Positions 24,113-32,303 of a stretch of DNA of 64,000 nt are shown one piece after another. The notes under the pieces are model-generated. The model was given only the letters and a program-made list of their open reading frames with translations, made no database searches and was not told where the DNA came from. Position 1 is the first letter of the stretch; each line of letters starts with the position of its first letter. The translations under genes were made by a program, and so were the position numbers. Source of the DNA: Stenotrophomonas sp. ASS1 (GTDB taxonomy: Bacteria; Pseudomonadota; Gammaproteobacteria; Xanthomonadales; Xanthomonadaceae); NCBI RefSeq assembly GCF_004346925.1, contig NZ_CP031167.1, positions 2,562,001 through 2,626,000 of the forward strand, written 5' to 3'.

Positions 24113-25090
24113 ATGCGCGCTGCCCAGTACCCCTCCTTCGGCGACCCGGCCGACGTCCTTGCCATTGCCGATGCCGCCCTGCCCGAGCCCGGCCCCGGCG
24201 AGGTGCGCATCCGCACCGTGCTGGCCTCCATCCACAATCACGACCTGCTGACCGTGCGCGGCCTGTATGGCTACAAGCCAACGCTGCCGGCGATCGGGGG
24301 CAGTGAAGCACTGGGCGTGGTCGATGCACTTGGCGACGGCGTCGACGGCCTGCAGATCGGCCAGCGGGTTGCCGCCGCCTCGGTGCACGGCACCTGGGCC
24401 GAGGCCTTCATCGCCCCGGCACGCATGGTGATTCCGATGCCGGAGGCGATCCCGGACGAAATGGCCGCGCAGCTGATCGCGATGCCGCTGAGCGCGCTGA
24501 TGCTGCTGGAATTCCTGCACGTCGAAGCAGGCCAGTGGATCGTGCAGAACACCGCCAACGGCGCGGTGGGCAAATCGCTGGCGATGCTGGCGCGGGCGCG
24601 TGGCGTGCATGTGGCCAACCTGGTGCGCAATGCCGATGCGGTCGCACAGTTGAAAGTGCTGGGCATCGATCATGTGTTCGACACCTCGGTGGACGGCTGG
24701 AAGGATCGCGTGCGTGAGGCGACCGGCGAAGCGCAGGCCGCGGCCGCGGTGGATTCCATTGGCGGCGACGCCAGCGGCGATCTGGTCGACCTGCTTGGCC
24801 ACCACGGCACCCTGGTGTCGTTCGGTGTGATGAGCGGCGAGCCGATGCGCATTCCCGCCGGCGGCCTGATCTACAAGGAAGCCACGGTGAAGGGCTTCTG
24901 GGGCAGCAAGGTCAGCCAGGCGATGGCGGTGGAGGACAAGCGCCGGCTGGTTGGCGAACTGCTGAAGCGCGCGGCGAGCGGCGAACTGACCCTGCCGGTG
25001 GAGCAGATCTTCGCACTGGACGACATCGCCCAGGCGGCAAAGGCCGGTGCGGGTTCGGGCCGCAATGGCAAGGTGCTGCTGCGGCCGTGA
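24113..25090 (+). CDS. zinc-independent quinone oxidoreductase-like MDR protein
   Basis: A 325-residue medium-chain dehydrogenase/reductase of the quinone oxidoreductase/enoyl reductase type. Features are the N-terminal GroES-like domain (PEPGPGEVRIRTVLASIHNHDLL, GGSEALGVVDALG) and a Rossmann domain with the nucleotide loop NTANGAVGKSLAMLARARG. The structural-zinc cysteines of alcohol dehydrogenases are absent. The likely reaction is NADPH-dependent reduction of a quinone or 2-enoyl compound. It is divergent from nrdA across a shared 431-base region. A SMAG pair follows the stop codon. Confidence 0.83.
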   Translation: MRAAQYPSFGDPADVLAIADAALPEPGPGEVRIRTVLASIHNHDLLTVRGLYGYKPTLPAIGGSEALGVVDALGDGVDGLQIGQRVAAASVHGTWAEAFIAPARMVIPMPEAIPDEMAAQLIAMPLSALMLLEFLHVEAGQWIVQNTANGAVGKSLAMLARARGVHVANLVRNADAVAQLKVLGIDHVFDTSVDGWKDRVREATGEAQAAAAVDSIGGDASGDLVDLLGHHGTLVSFGVMSGEPMRIPAGGLIYKEATVKGFWGSKVSQAMAVEDKRRLVGELLKRAASGELTLPVEQIFALDDIAQAAKAGAGSGRNGKVLLRP

Positions 25091-25109
25091 TGGGCTGGCA
25101 CTGCCTTCT

Positions 25110-25203
25110 GTAGAGCCGAGCCATGCTCGGCTGCTTTCCTGTCAGTGTGCGGAGCCGAGCGTAGGCTCGGCTCTACAGGAGCGTGCGGACCAACGGTCCG
25201 CAC
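25110..25203. repeat. SMAG/REP pair plus a third palindrome
   Basis: GTAG-headed palindrome 25110-25133 (stem GAGCCGAGC/GCTCGGCT) and its inverse at 25152-25176, then a further palindrome GTGCGGACC-AAC-GGTCCGCAC at 25183-25203 whose head differs from GTAG. They lie in the 245-base gap between the oxidoreductase and the TonB receptor gene. Confidence 0.8.
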
Positions 25204-25335
25204 CCACCGAGAGCAAGAAGCAGCCACTTCGTTAAGAACCTGTGATGTATAACTGAATGCGCTTTCGTCATTGGAAGGCGCACGTGGCTGCGTGCGGTAC
25301 TGACGGCTCCTCCCCCGTTCGGCGTTGTCGCTTCC

Positions 25336-27963
25336 ATGTACCGCACCACCCTGAACCTGCTTGCCGGCGCGATCGCGCTGGGCCTCACCGCCGGCGCTGC
25401 CGGCGCCGCTGAAACCGCCGATTCCGGCAAGGACAGCACCACCTTCGGCACCGTGCTGGTGACCGGCTCCAACATCAAGCGCAGCGATACCGCCGGGCCC
25501 AACCCGGTGCAGATCGTGAGCCGCGAACAGATCGAACAGACCGGTCGTTCCACCCTCACCGACGTGCTGCGCAACCTGTCGGCCAATGCCGGCAACAGCT
25601 TCGACGAGCAGTACACCGGCAGCTTCGCCGCCGGTTCTGCATCAATCGGCCTGCGCGGCCTGTCGCCGAAGAACACGCTGGTGCTGGTCAACGGCTACCG
25701 CGTCTCCAACTTCGGCTTCGCGCTCAACACCCAGGACACCTTCGTCGACCTCAATGCGCTGCCGATCAGTGCGGTCGAGCGCATCGAAGTGCTGAAGGAT
25801 GGCGCCTCGGCGGTGTACGGCTCCGACGCCATCGCTGGCGTCATCAACATCATCCTGCGCAGGAACTTCCAGGGCGTGGAAGTCGGCGGCGGCTTCGGTA
25901 CCGCCACCCAGGGCGGCCTCGACGAACGCAAGGCCAACCTGCTGGCCGGCTTCGGTGATCTGGAACAGCAGGGCTGGAACGTGCTGTTCGGGCTGGACCT
26001 GCTCAAGCGCGACCGCCTCGATGGCGATGATCGTGCCTATACCCGCAGCGGCGATTTCCGCGACAAGCCCGGTGGTCGCCTTGCCGGCTGGTCCACTGCC
26101 GGTGGCAACTGGCTGAGCAACCCGCGTGCGCCGCAACCGTTCGGCAACTGCCCCGACGGCAGCCAGCTGCGCCCGTACAGCGACTTCGGCAGCACCCTGC
26201 CCGGCCAGGCCTGCGCCTTCAATGCGCAGCCGTTCAAGACCCTGCAGCCCGGCGCCGAGCGCCTGCAGGCGTCGCTGAGTGCGACCTACCGCTTCAATGA
26301 CAGCGTCGAAGCGTTTGCCGATGTGTTGTACAGCCACAACAAGGCCGACCAGATCTTCAGCGCGCCGTTGACCGTCGGCCCCGGCCTGCGCGCCTACAAC
26401 CCGGCCACCGGCACCCTGATCGATGTGCCGGCGGTGCTGCCGGTCGGCCACCCGAACAACCCGGGCAGCACGCCGCTGCCGTTCGAGTACACCTTCTTCG
26501 ATCTCGGCCCACGCCTGAAGGACAATACCCAGGTGTTCTACCGTGCCCTGGCCGGGGTGCGCGGCAGTGGCGAGCGCTGGGATTGGGAAGTGGCAGCGCT
26601 GACCTCGCAGAGTGCACAGCGCGAGTACGTCGACAACTTCGTCAACCGCTACGCGTTCGAGCAGATCCTGCGCGATGGCAGCTACAACTTCCTCAACCCG
26701 TCCAGCACGCCGGGGGCGCTGGATGCCCTGCGCCTGCAGACCAAGCGACCGGGCTGGTACAAGCTGCACTCATTGAACGTCAAAGCATCGACCTCTCTGT
26801 GGGAACTGCCGGCCGGCACGGTCGGCTTCGCCTGGGGTGCCGAGTTCCGCAAGGAATCGCTGGATGCGCGTACCAGTGCGCAGGTACTGTCGGGCACCGA
26901 ACTGCGCCCGGCCATCAACGTGGTCAACGGCGAGCGCCAGGTCAGTGCCGCCTACGCCGAACTGAGCGTGCCACTGCACCGCACGCTGGAACTGCAGCTG
27001 GCCGGTCGCGGCGACCACTACGATGATTTCGGCAAAGCGTTCTCGCCGAAAGTGGCGCTGCGCTGGCAGCCGCTGGACAGCCTGCTGCTGCGCGGCTCGT
27101 TCTCGCGTGGTTTCCGCGCCCCCTCGCTGCCGGAGATCGCGCCGGGCCAGACCGTCAGCTACGGCTCGGTAATCGATCCGCTGGATCCGCTGCAGCCCGG
27201 TGGCAGCCGTGGCGTGACCAACATCCGCACCGGCAACCCGGACCTGAAGGCCGAGCGCTCGCGCAACTTCAACGTGGGCGCGGTGTGGTCGCCGGATGGC
27301 GACACCAGCATCGGCCTGGACTGGTACCGCATCGAGCAGGACAACCTGGTCAAGCCGGACAGTGCGCAGTTCATCGTCGACAACCCGACACTGTTCCCCG
27401 GGCGTGTGCAACGTGATGCACAGGGGCGCATCACGTTCATCACCAACCAGTACGCCAACCAGGGCGAACTGACCACCTCGGGCCTGGACCTGGACGCCAA
27501 CCACACCTTCCGCACGGATGGCTGGGGCAGCTTCACCGTGGCCGGCAGCTGGACACACCTGCTGAGCTTCAAGCAGCCGCTGGTGGCCGGCCAGGCACCG
27601 TACGAAGGGGCCGGCAACAACCGCCACGGCGCGCTGCCGCGTACGCGCGGCACCACCTCGTTGAACTGGGCGGTGGGCGACTGGAGCAGCACGCTGAGCC
27701 TGCAGTACGTGAGCGGCTACGACCAGCGCGTGGCGACAGCGACCAGCAACCCGGGGCTGCGCGACCGCATCAAGCCGTATCACCAGCTGGACCTGTACGT
27801 GGCGTACGAAGGCATCGCCAACACCACGTTGTCGCTGTCGGTGCTGAACCTGACCGACAAGGATCCGCCGTTCGACCCGGCGGGTGGCTCCAATGGCTTC
27901 GACATCAGCCAGTACAACCTGCGCGGGCAGTTCGTCTCGCTGGGCGCGCGCTACCGGTTCTGA
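25336..27963 (+). CDS. TonB-dependent receptor, substrate unknown
   Basis: An 875-residue outer-membrane receptor. The signal peptide ends at AGAAGAAE (about residue 25), then comes a TonB box-like TTFGTVLVTGSNIKR and a plug of the large, nutrient-type receptors (SREQIEQTGRSTLTDVLRNLSANAGNSFDE; IEVLKDGASAVYGSDAIAGVINIILRR). The barrel ends in SLGARYRF. The GSNIKR plug start and the size are typical of Xanthomonadaceae receptors for plant or host carbohydrates and other large nutrients rather than siderophores. No Fur box is apparent upstream. The start ATG lacks a clear ribosome site. The substrate cannot be assigned. Confidence 0.85.
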   Translation: MYRTTLNLLAGAIALGLTAGAAGAAETADSGKDSTTFGTVLVTGSNIKRSDTAGPNPVQIVSREQIEQTGRSTLTDVLRNLSANAGNSFDEQYTGSFAAGSASIGLRGLSPKNTLVLVNGYRVSNFGFALNTQDTFVDLNALPISAVERIEVLKDGASAVYGSDAIAGVINIILRRNFQGVEVGGGFGTATQGGLDERKANLLAGFGDLEQQGWNVLFGLDLLKRDRLDGDDRAYTRSGDFRDKPGGRLAGWSTAGGNWLSNPRAPQPFGNCPDGSQLRPYSDFGSTLPGQACAFNAQPFKTLQPGAERLQASLSATYRFNDSVEAFADVLYSHNKADQIFSAPLTVGPGLRAYNPATGTLIDVPAVLPVGHPNNPGSTPLPFEYTFFDLGPRLKDNTQVFYRALAGVRGSGERWDWEVAALTSQSAQREYVDNFVNRYAFEQILRDGSYNFLNPSSTPGALDALRLQTKRPGWYKLHSLNVKASTSLWELPAGTVGFAWGAEFRKESLDARTSAQVLSGTELRPAINVVNGERQVSAAYAELSVPLHRTLELQLAGRGDHYDDFGKAFSPKVALRWQPLDSLLLRGSFSRGFRAPSLPEIAPGQTVSYGSVIDPLDPLQPGGSRGVTNIRTGNPDLKAERSRNFNVGAVWSPDGDTSIGLDWYRIEQDNLVKPDSAQFIVDNPTLFPGRVQRDAQGRITFITNQYANQGELTTSGLDLDANHTFRTDGWGSFTVAGSWTHLLSFKQPLVAGQAPYEGAGNNRHGALPRTRGTTSLNWAVGDWSSTLSLQYVSGYDQRVATATSNPGLRDRIKPYHQLDLYVAYEGIANTTLSLSVLNLTDKDPPFDPAGGSNGFDISQYNLRGQFVSLGARYRF

Positions 27964-27972
27964 TGCGATATC

Positions 27973-27996
27973 GGGGCGGCGGTGATGCGCCGCCCC
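27973..27996 (+). terminator. hairpin after the TonB receptor gene
   Basis: Nine-base stem GGGGCGGCG/CGCCGCCCC with a six-base loop, nine bases after the stop, followed by AATTGTG. It is a strong stem but without a clear U run, so termination is uncertain. Confidence 0.55.
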
Positions 27997-28004
27997 AATT
28001 GTGC

Positions 28005-28027
28005 TGCCGGCCAGCGGCCGGCACTAC
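28005..28027 (-). repeat. SMAG/REP palindrome
   Basis: GCCGGCC/GGCCGGC palindrome with a GTAG head on the minus strand, in the gap between the convergent TonB receptor and betT genes. Confidence 0.85.
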
Positions 28028-28031
28028 CACT

Positions 28032-28056
28032 GACCGCCGGGGCCAGCCCGGCGGTC
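28032..28056 (-). terminator. hairpin after betT
   Basis: Ten-base perfect stem GACCGCCGGG/CCCGGCGGTC with a five-base loop, immediately downstream of the betT stop on the minus strand. Confidence 0.6.
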
Positions 28057-28061
28057 GTGCA

Positions 28062-30041
28062 TCAGCGGCTCAGGTGCAGGAACTGCAGGTGCCGTTCGTA
28101 CTGGCTGATGATGTCGTTGATGATCTGCTTGCGGCTGTAGCCGACCAGGTCGTAGTCCTGGCTGCCTTCGAACAGGTGCACTTCAGCGCGGTAGTAGCGC
28201 TGGTTGCGCAGCTGCTGCGCGGCGAACGACGGCGTCAGATAGCCACTGAGGATCACCCGGTACAGGAAGTCCTGCTGCTCGCCGTGATTCACCGTCAACT
28301 CCATGTCGCCGGCCTCGAACCGCGTGGCCACATCCCAGCCCTGCCCGCGCAGCTGCTCGGCCACCGCCTCCATCGCTGGCTTCACGGTGTCGTCCATGAA
28401 GCGGTAGACCTGGTCGCGCACCGGGAAGTGCATGGCCTGGCTCAGGCGCTGGCGCCAGCCCTGGTGGTGGCGGTCGTCACCGATCAGCGGCGAGGGCCGG
28501 TACTGCAGCGCGCGCTTGCGGTGCGATTCGTCACTGAAGGCGCGGGTCAGGCCCCACATCATCAGCAACAACACCGCCGAGAACGGCAGCGACGCCAGCA
28601 CCACCGCCGATTTCAGCGCATCGATGCTGCCGGCCAGCAGCAGGCCAGCGGTCAGCACCGCGATGACCGTGCCCCAGAACACGCGCAGCCAACGCGGACC
28701 ATCATCCTCCGGCGCCCCGCCATGCGAGGACAACGTGGACAGCACCACCGCGCCGGAGTCAGCCGATGTCACGAAGAAAATGAAACTGACGAACACCGTC
28801 ACCGCGATCACCGCCTTGCTCCACGGATACCCATCCAGCAGGGCATACAGCACGGTGGGTGGATCATCCACCGCCAGTTGCGCCAGTTGCTGCTGGCCAT
28901 GGTGCAGCACCTGGTCCAGTGCACTGTTGCCGAAGATCGACAGCCACGCCAGGGTGAAGCCGAGCGGGATCAGCAGCACGCCGAACACGAATTCGCGGAT
29001 GGTGCGGCCACGCGAGATGCGGGCGATGAACAGGCCGACGAACGGCGCCCAGCCGATCCACCAGGCCCAGTAGAACACCGTCCAGCCGCCCAGCCATTCC
29101 GGTCGGCCGCCATAGGCGTACACGTCGAAACTCTTGCCGACCACGCTGCCGAGGTAGTCGCCCAGGTTCTGCATCAGCGTGCTGAGCAGATACTGGGTGG
29201 GGCCGGCGCACAGCATGAACAGCACCAGCGCGATCGCCAGCAGCATGTTGATGTTGGCCATCCAGCGCACGCCCTTCTCCACGCCTGAAACGGCCACGGC
29301 CACCGCCGCGCCCATCATGCTGACCACCAGGATGATCTGCACCAGGTTGGAGTGCGGGATGTTGAACAGGTGCGACAGGCCGGCGTTGAGGTGCAGCACG
29401 CCGAAGCCCATGTCGGCGCCGATGCCGAACACGGTGGCGACAATGCCCAGTGCGTCCACGGTGTAGCCGATCGGGCCATTGATGCGCTTCCCGATCAGCG
29501 GGTACAGCGCCGAACGCAGCGCCAGCGGCAGGTTGTGGCGGTAGGCGAAGTAGGCCATCGCCATCGCCGCCAGCGCGAACACGCCCCACCCATGCAGGCC
29601 CCAATGCAGGAACAGCAGCTGCATGGCCTGGCGCGCGCCGGCCTCGCCCGCGGCCGGATCGCCCTGCGGCGGCTGCAGGTAGTGGGTCAGTGGTTCGGAG
29701 ACGCAGAAGAAGAACAGGGTGATGCTGATGCCAGCGGCGAACAGCATGCCGGCCCAGGAAAGGTAGCTGAACTCCGGCTCGTCATGGTCGGCGCCGAGCT
29801 TGATGCCACCGTACTTGGACAGCGCCACGCCGACCACGAACACCAGGTACAGGGTCATCGCCAGCAGGTAGTACCAGCCGACATTGAGTGCGGCCCAGTC
29901 CTGCGCCTTGACCAGAAGGCGGCCCGCACCGAGCGGGAACAGACTGACGAACAGCGCGAACGCCACGACAACGATCGCCGCGAAGGCGAACACAGGTCGA
30001 AGGGTGCGCACCGGGGATTGTTGCGGCTCCAGTACTTCCAT
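28062..30041 (-). CDS. betT: BCCT-family choline/betaine transporter, BetT-like
   Basis: A 659-residue inner-membrane transporter with 12 predicted segments and a cytosolic C-terminal tail of about 150 residues, the size and layout of E. coli BetT. The family signature in segment 8 is intact: FYWAWWIGWAPFVGLFIARI, followed by SRGRTIREFVFGV. The long acidic/aromatic tail (for example DMELTVNHGEQQDFLYRV) is that of osmoregulated BetT-type carriers, which import choline with protons. Choline specificity is inferred from the tail and family, since betaine and carnitine carriers look similar. No bet oxidation genes are next to it. Confidence 0.82.
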   Translation of the reverse strand: MEVLEPQQSPVRTLRPVFAFAAIVVVAFALFVSLFPLGAGRLLVKAQDWAALNVGWYYLLAMTLYLVFVVGVALSKYGGIKLGADHDEPEFSYLSWAGMLFAAGISITLFFFCVSEPLTHYLQPPQGDPAAGEAGARQAMQLLFLHWGLHGWGVFALAAMAMAYFAYRHNLPLALRSALYPLIGKRINGPIGYTVDALGIVATVFGIGADMGFGVLHLNAGLSHLFNIPHSNLVQIILVVSMMGAAVAVAVSGVEKGVRWMANINMLLAIALVLFMLCAGPTQYLLSTLMQNLGDYLGSVVGKSFDVYAYGGRPEWLGGWTVFYWAWWIGWAPFVGLFIARISRGRTIREFVFGVLLIPLGFTLAWLSIFGNSALDQVLHHGQQQLAQLAVDDPPTVLYALLDGYPWSKAVIAVTVFVSFIFFVTSADSGAVVLSTLSSHGGAPEDDGPRWLRVFWGTVIAVLTAGLLLAGSIDALKSAVVLASLPFSAVLLLMMWGLTRAFSDESHRKRALQYRPSPLIGDDRHHQGWRQRLSQAMHFPVRDQVYRFMDDTVKPAMEAVAEQLRGQGWDVATRFEAGDMELTVNHGEQQDFLYRVILSGYLTPSFAAQQLRNQRYYRAEVHLFEGSQDYDLVGYSRKQIINDIISQYERHLQFLHLSR

Positions 30042-30236
30042 GGGGCGGCGTTCTCCGGTAGATCAAAGGGTTAGCCGACCGATTCTGGCTGAATCGCAGT
30101 GGACAGAGCATGAAGTTGCGGCCTGCGGTCGCAGGCTCGGCCCACCATTCCGTGTTATCACGCGCGCGCCGAAGCGTGCCTGCGAGCGCAGCCGCGCGCG
30201 GACCGCGTGCATCGCGGCCACGCGCGTACTGTCCAA

Positions 30237-30617
30237 TCACGACATCACATGCACCGCGCACAGCTTGTTGCCATCCGGGTCGCGCAGGTAGGCCAGGAAC
30301 AGCTGGCGCCCGGCCATGGTGCGGATGCCGGCCGGGTCTTCGATGGCGGTGCCGCCATGGGCCACGCCCGCATCCTGCCAGCCACGCACGGCCTCGGCGC
30401 TGTCGAGGGTGAAACCAATCGTGCCGCCGTTGGCATGGCACGCCGGCTGCCCATCAATCGGTGCAGTGACGATGAACATGCGGCCGTCCTTGAAGTACAC
30501 CAGCCGACCCTTGTCATCGAAGACACCCGGACGGGCGCCCAATGCGGTGAACAGGGCATCGTAGAAGCGATGCGCGACGTCCATATCGTTCGTTCCGACG
30601 GTGATGTGACTGAACAT
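30237..30617 (-). CDS. VOC (glyoxalase/bleomycin resistance) family protein
   Basis: A 126-residue vicinal-oxygen-chelate fold protein: FSHITVGTNDMDVAHRFYDALF opens the first beta-alpha-beta-beta-beta module and YLRDPDGNKLCAVHVMS ends the second, typical of lactoylglutathione lyase-like proteins. The AAGGAG before ATG 30617 fixes the start. The metal ligand positions (H4 and the C-terminal H123 region) are partly conserved. The substrate is unknown. The gene stands alone, divergent from the FecI-like sigma factor gene across a Fur box. Confidence 0.82.
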   Translation of the reverse strand: MFSHITVGTNDMDVAHRFYDALFTALGARPGVFDDKGRLVYFKDGRMFIVTAPIDGQPACHANGGTIGFTLDSAEAVRGWQDAGVAHGGTAIEDPAGIRTMAGRQLFLAYLRDPDGNKLCAVHVMS

Positions 30618-30708
30618 GCGGGCACTCCTTGTGGAAAGACCGCAGTGTCGGCGAGCCCGGCGGGCATCGCAAATGCACGCCTCCGGCCTGCTGCCACGTG
30701 CGCAGGGT

Positions 30709-30754
30709 TTGTCGTACACCGCTCGATCACCCTATAATGGGAATCATTCTCATT
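30709..30754 (+). promoter_or_regulatory. promoter and Fur box of the fecIR-like operon
   Basis: A perfect -10 TATAAT (30733-30738) lies 18 bases after TTGTCG (30709-30714). The Fur-like box AATGGGAATCATTCTCATT (30736-30754) overlaps the -10 and transcription start, 8 bases before the sigma factor ATG. It predicts iron repression of the surface-signalling operon. Confidence 0.8.
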
Positions 30755-30762
30755 AATGATCG

Positions 30763-31287
30763 ATGCCGATGGCCGTGCCCGGCGCCTCCAGCACCGCGCT
30801 GGCGGGGTTCTACCGCGAACACCATGGCTGGCTGCTGGGCTGGCTGCGCCGCCGCACCCACAACGCCGACTGCGCTGCCGACCTGACCCAGGACACCTTC
30901 CTGCGCCTGCTCAGCCGTCGCGTCGATCCGTCCGAACTGCGCCTGCCGCGCGCCTACCTCAGCACCATCGCCCATGCGCTGCTGGTCAACCACTGGCAGC
31001 GTGCGGACCTGGAGCGCGCCTACCTGACGGCCTTGGCCGCGCAGCCGGAGCCGGTGCATCCATCGGCGGAAGAACGCACGCAGGCGTTGCAGCTGCTGCA
31101 TGCCATCGCCGACATGCTGTCCGGCCTGGCCGAGCGGCCACGCCGTGCGTTCCTGCTGGCACGACTGTCTGGCCTGGGCTATGCGGAGATCGGCCAACAA
31201 CTGGGCGTGTCCGAGCGCATGGTCAAGAAGTACATGGCGCAGGCGATGCTGCATTGCCTGCGCCTGTCCGGCGACGCGGCGGCATGA
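30763..31287 (+). CDS. FecI-type ECF sigma factor
   Basis: A 174-residue extracytoplasmic-function sigma factor of the iron-starvation group. Region 2 is visible as FYREHHGWLLGWLRRRTHNADCAADLTQDTFLRLL with LPRAYLSTIAHALLVNHWQR, and region 4 as RPRRAFLLARLSGLGYAEIGQQLGVSERMVKKYMAQAM. It would direct RNA polymerase to the cognate receptor gene. The stop overlaps the FecR-like start (ATGA). ATG 30763 is used; ATG 30769 is the alternative. Expression is probably Fur-repressed by the box just upstream. The cognate siderophore is unknown. Confidence 0.9.
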   Translation: MPMAVPGASSTALAGFYREHHGWLLGWLRRRTHNADCAADLTQDTFLRLLSRRVDPSELRLPRAYLSTIAHALLVNHWQRADLERAYLTALAAQPEPVHPSAEERTQALQLLHAIADMLSGLAERPRRAFLLARLSGLGYAEIGQQLGVSERMVKKYMAQAMLHCLRLSGDAAA

Positions 31288-32234
31288 GTGCGGCATTGGC
31301 TGGCCCGGCCCTGGAGCAGGCGGCAGAGTGGTTCGCGCTGCGCGAGCAGGGCTGGACTGATGACGAGCAGTACCGCTGGCGCGCATGGCTGCAGGCTGAT
31401 GCCGGCCACGCCGATGCGTGGCGTCGGGTCGAGTCGGTCTGGCAGTCCTTTGCGCCCCTGTCGGCGCCGGCCGCCGCCACCGCGCTGGATGCCGCAGGCC
31501 GTCGTCGCCGGCAGGCTCTGCGCAGCCTCGGTGGTGCACTTGGCATCGGCGCGGTTTCACTGCTGGGCCTGCATGGCCTGCAGGCGCAACGCGGCCTGCA
31601 GACGCAGCGCACCGTTGCCGGGCGCACCGGGCACTGGAGGCTGATTGATGGCAGCCAGTTGTGGCTCAACGCCGACAGCGAAGTCACCATCGACATCGAC
31701 ATCGGCAGCGGCCGCCGCGCCCTGCATCTGCTGCGTGGCGAGCTGCTGCTGCAAACCGGCCACCACCCTGCATTCACCGGCCTGCCGCTGACCGTGCATG
31801 TGCCGGGAGCACGCCTGCAGCCGATCGGCACCCGCTTCGCGGTCGGTCGTGAGGCGCAGGGCAGCCGCCTGGATGTGTTCGAGGGCGTGGTGCGCTGCCT
31901 GCCGATGTTCGGTGTGGCGCTGGATGTGGCTGCCGGAGGCGCGGTGCGGATCGGCCCGATGGGCGGGCTCACAACGGTCGCTGCCGATCCTCTGCGCGGT
32001 GACTGGCAGGACGGACGCCTGCAGGTACAGGACACGCCTTTGATCCGCGTCATCGATGAGCTGGCCCGCCACCATCAGGGCTATCTCGGTTGTGATCCGG
32101 CGCTCGCCGCATTGAAAGTCACGGCGGTACTGCCACGCCTGGACAGCACCCAGGCGCTGCATCTGCTGGCCCGTGCCCTGCCGATCCGTGTCGAGCAGCG
32201 CTGGCCGTGGTGGACCGTCGTGCGTCCGCTTTGA
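31284..32234 (+). CDS. FecR-type anti-sigma factor/signal transducer
   Basis: A 316-residue inner-membrane protein. The cytosolic N-terminal DUF4880-like domain holds the EQAAEWFALREQGWTDDEQYRWRAWLQ segment with the conserved tryptophans. A single membrane segment at about 80-100 (LGGALGIGAVSLLGLHGLQ) precedes the periplasmic FecR domain (TVAGRTGHWRLIDGSQLWLNADSEVTI is its opening). It relays occupancy of the outer-membrane transducer to the sigma factor. It overlaps the sigma gene by four bases, and the receptor gene follows after 69 bases. Confidence 0.88.
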   Translation: MSAALAGPALEQAAEWFALREQGWTDDEQYRWRAWLQADAGHADAWRRVESVWQSFAPLSAPAAATALDAAGRRRRQALRSLGGALGIGAVSLLGLHGLQAQRGLQTQRTVAGRTGHWRLIDGSQLWLNADSEVTIDIDIGSGRRALHLLRGELLLQTGHHPAFTGLPLTVHVPGARLQPIGTRFAVGREAQGSRLDVFEGVVRCLPMFGVALDVAAGGAVRIGPMGGLTTVAADPLRGDWQDGRLQVQDTPLIRVIDELARHHQGYLGCDPALAALKVTAVLPRLDSTQALHLLARALPIRVEQRWPWWTVVRPL

Positions 32235-32303
32235 AATCGCGGTTCCCTTTCTGCGCGCTCACCGGGCACTACAAGGGAACCCATTGCGGATGTTGCCGCC
32301 CCC

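Noticed and set aside
30042..30236. Possible small gene between betT and the VOC gene
   Set aside because: Only arginine-rich short frames in GC-rich sequence, with no start signal and no palindrome of interest.
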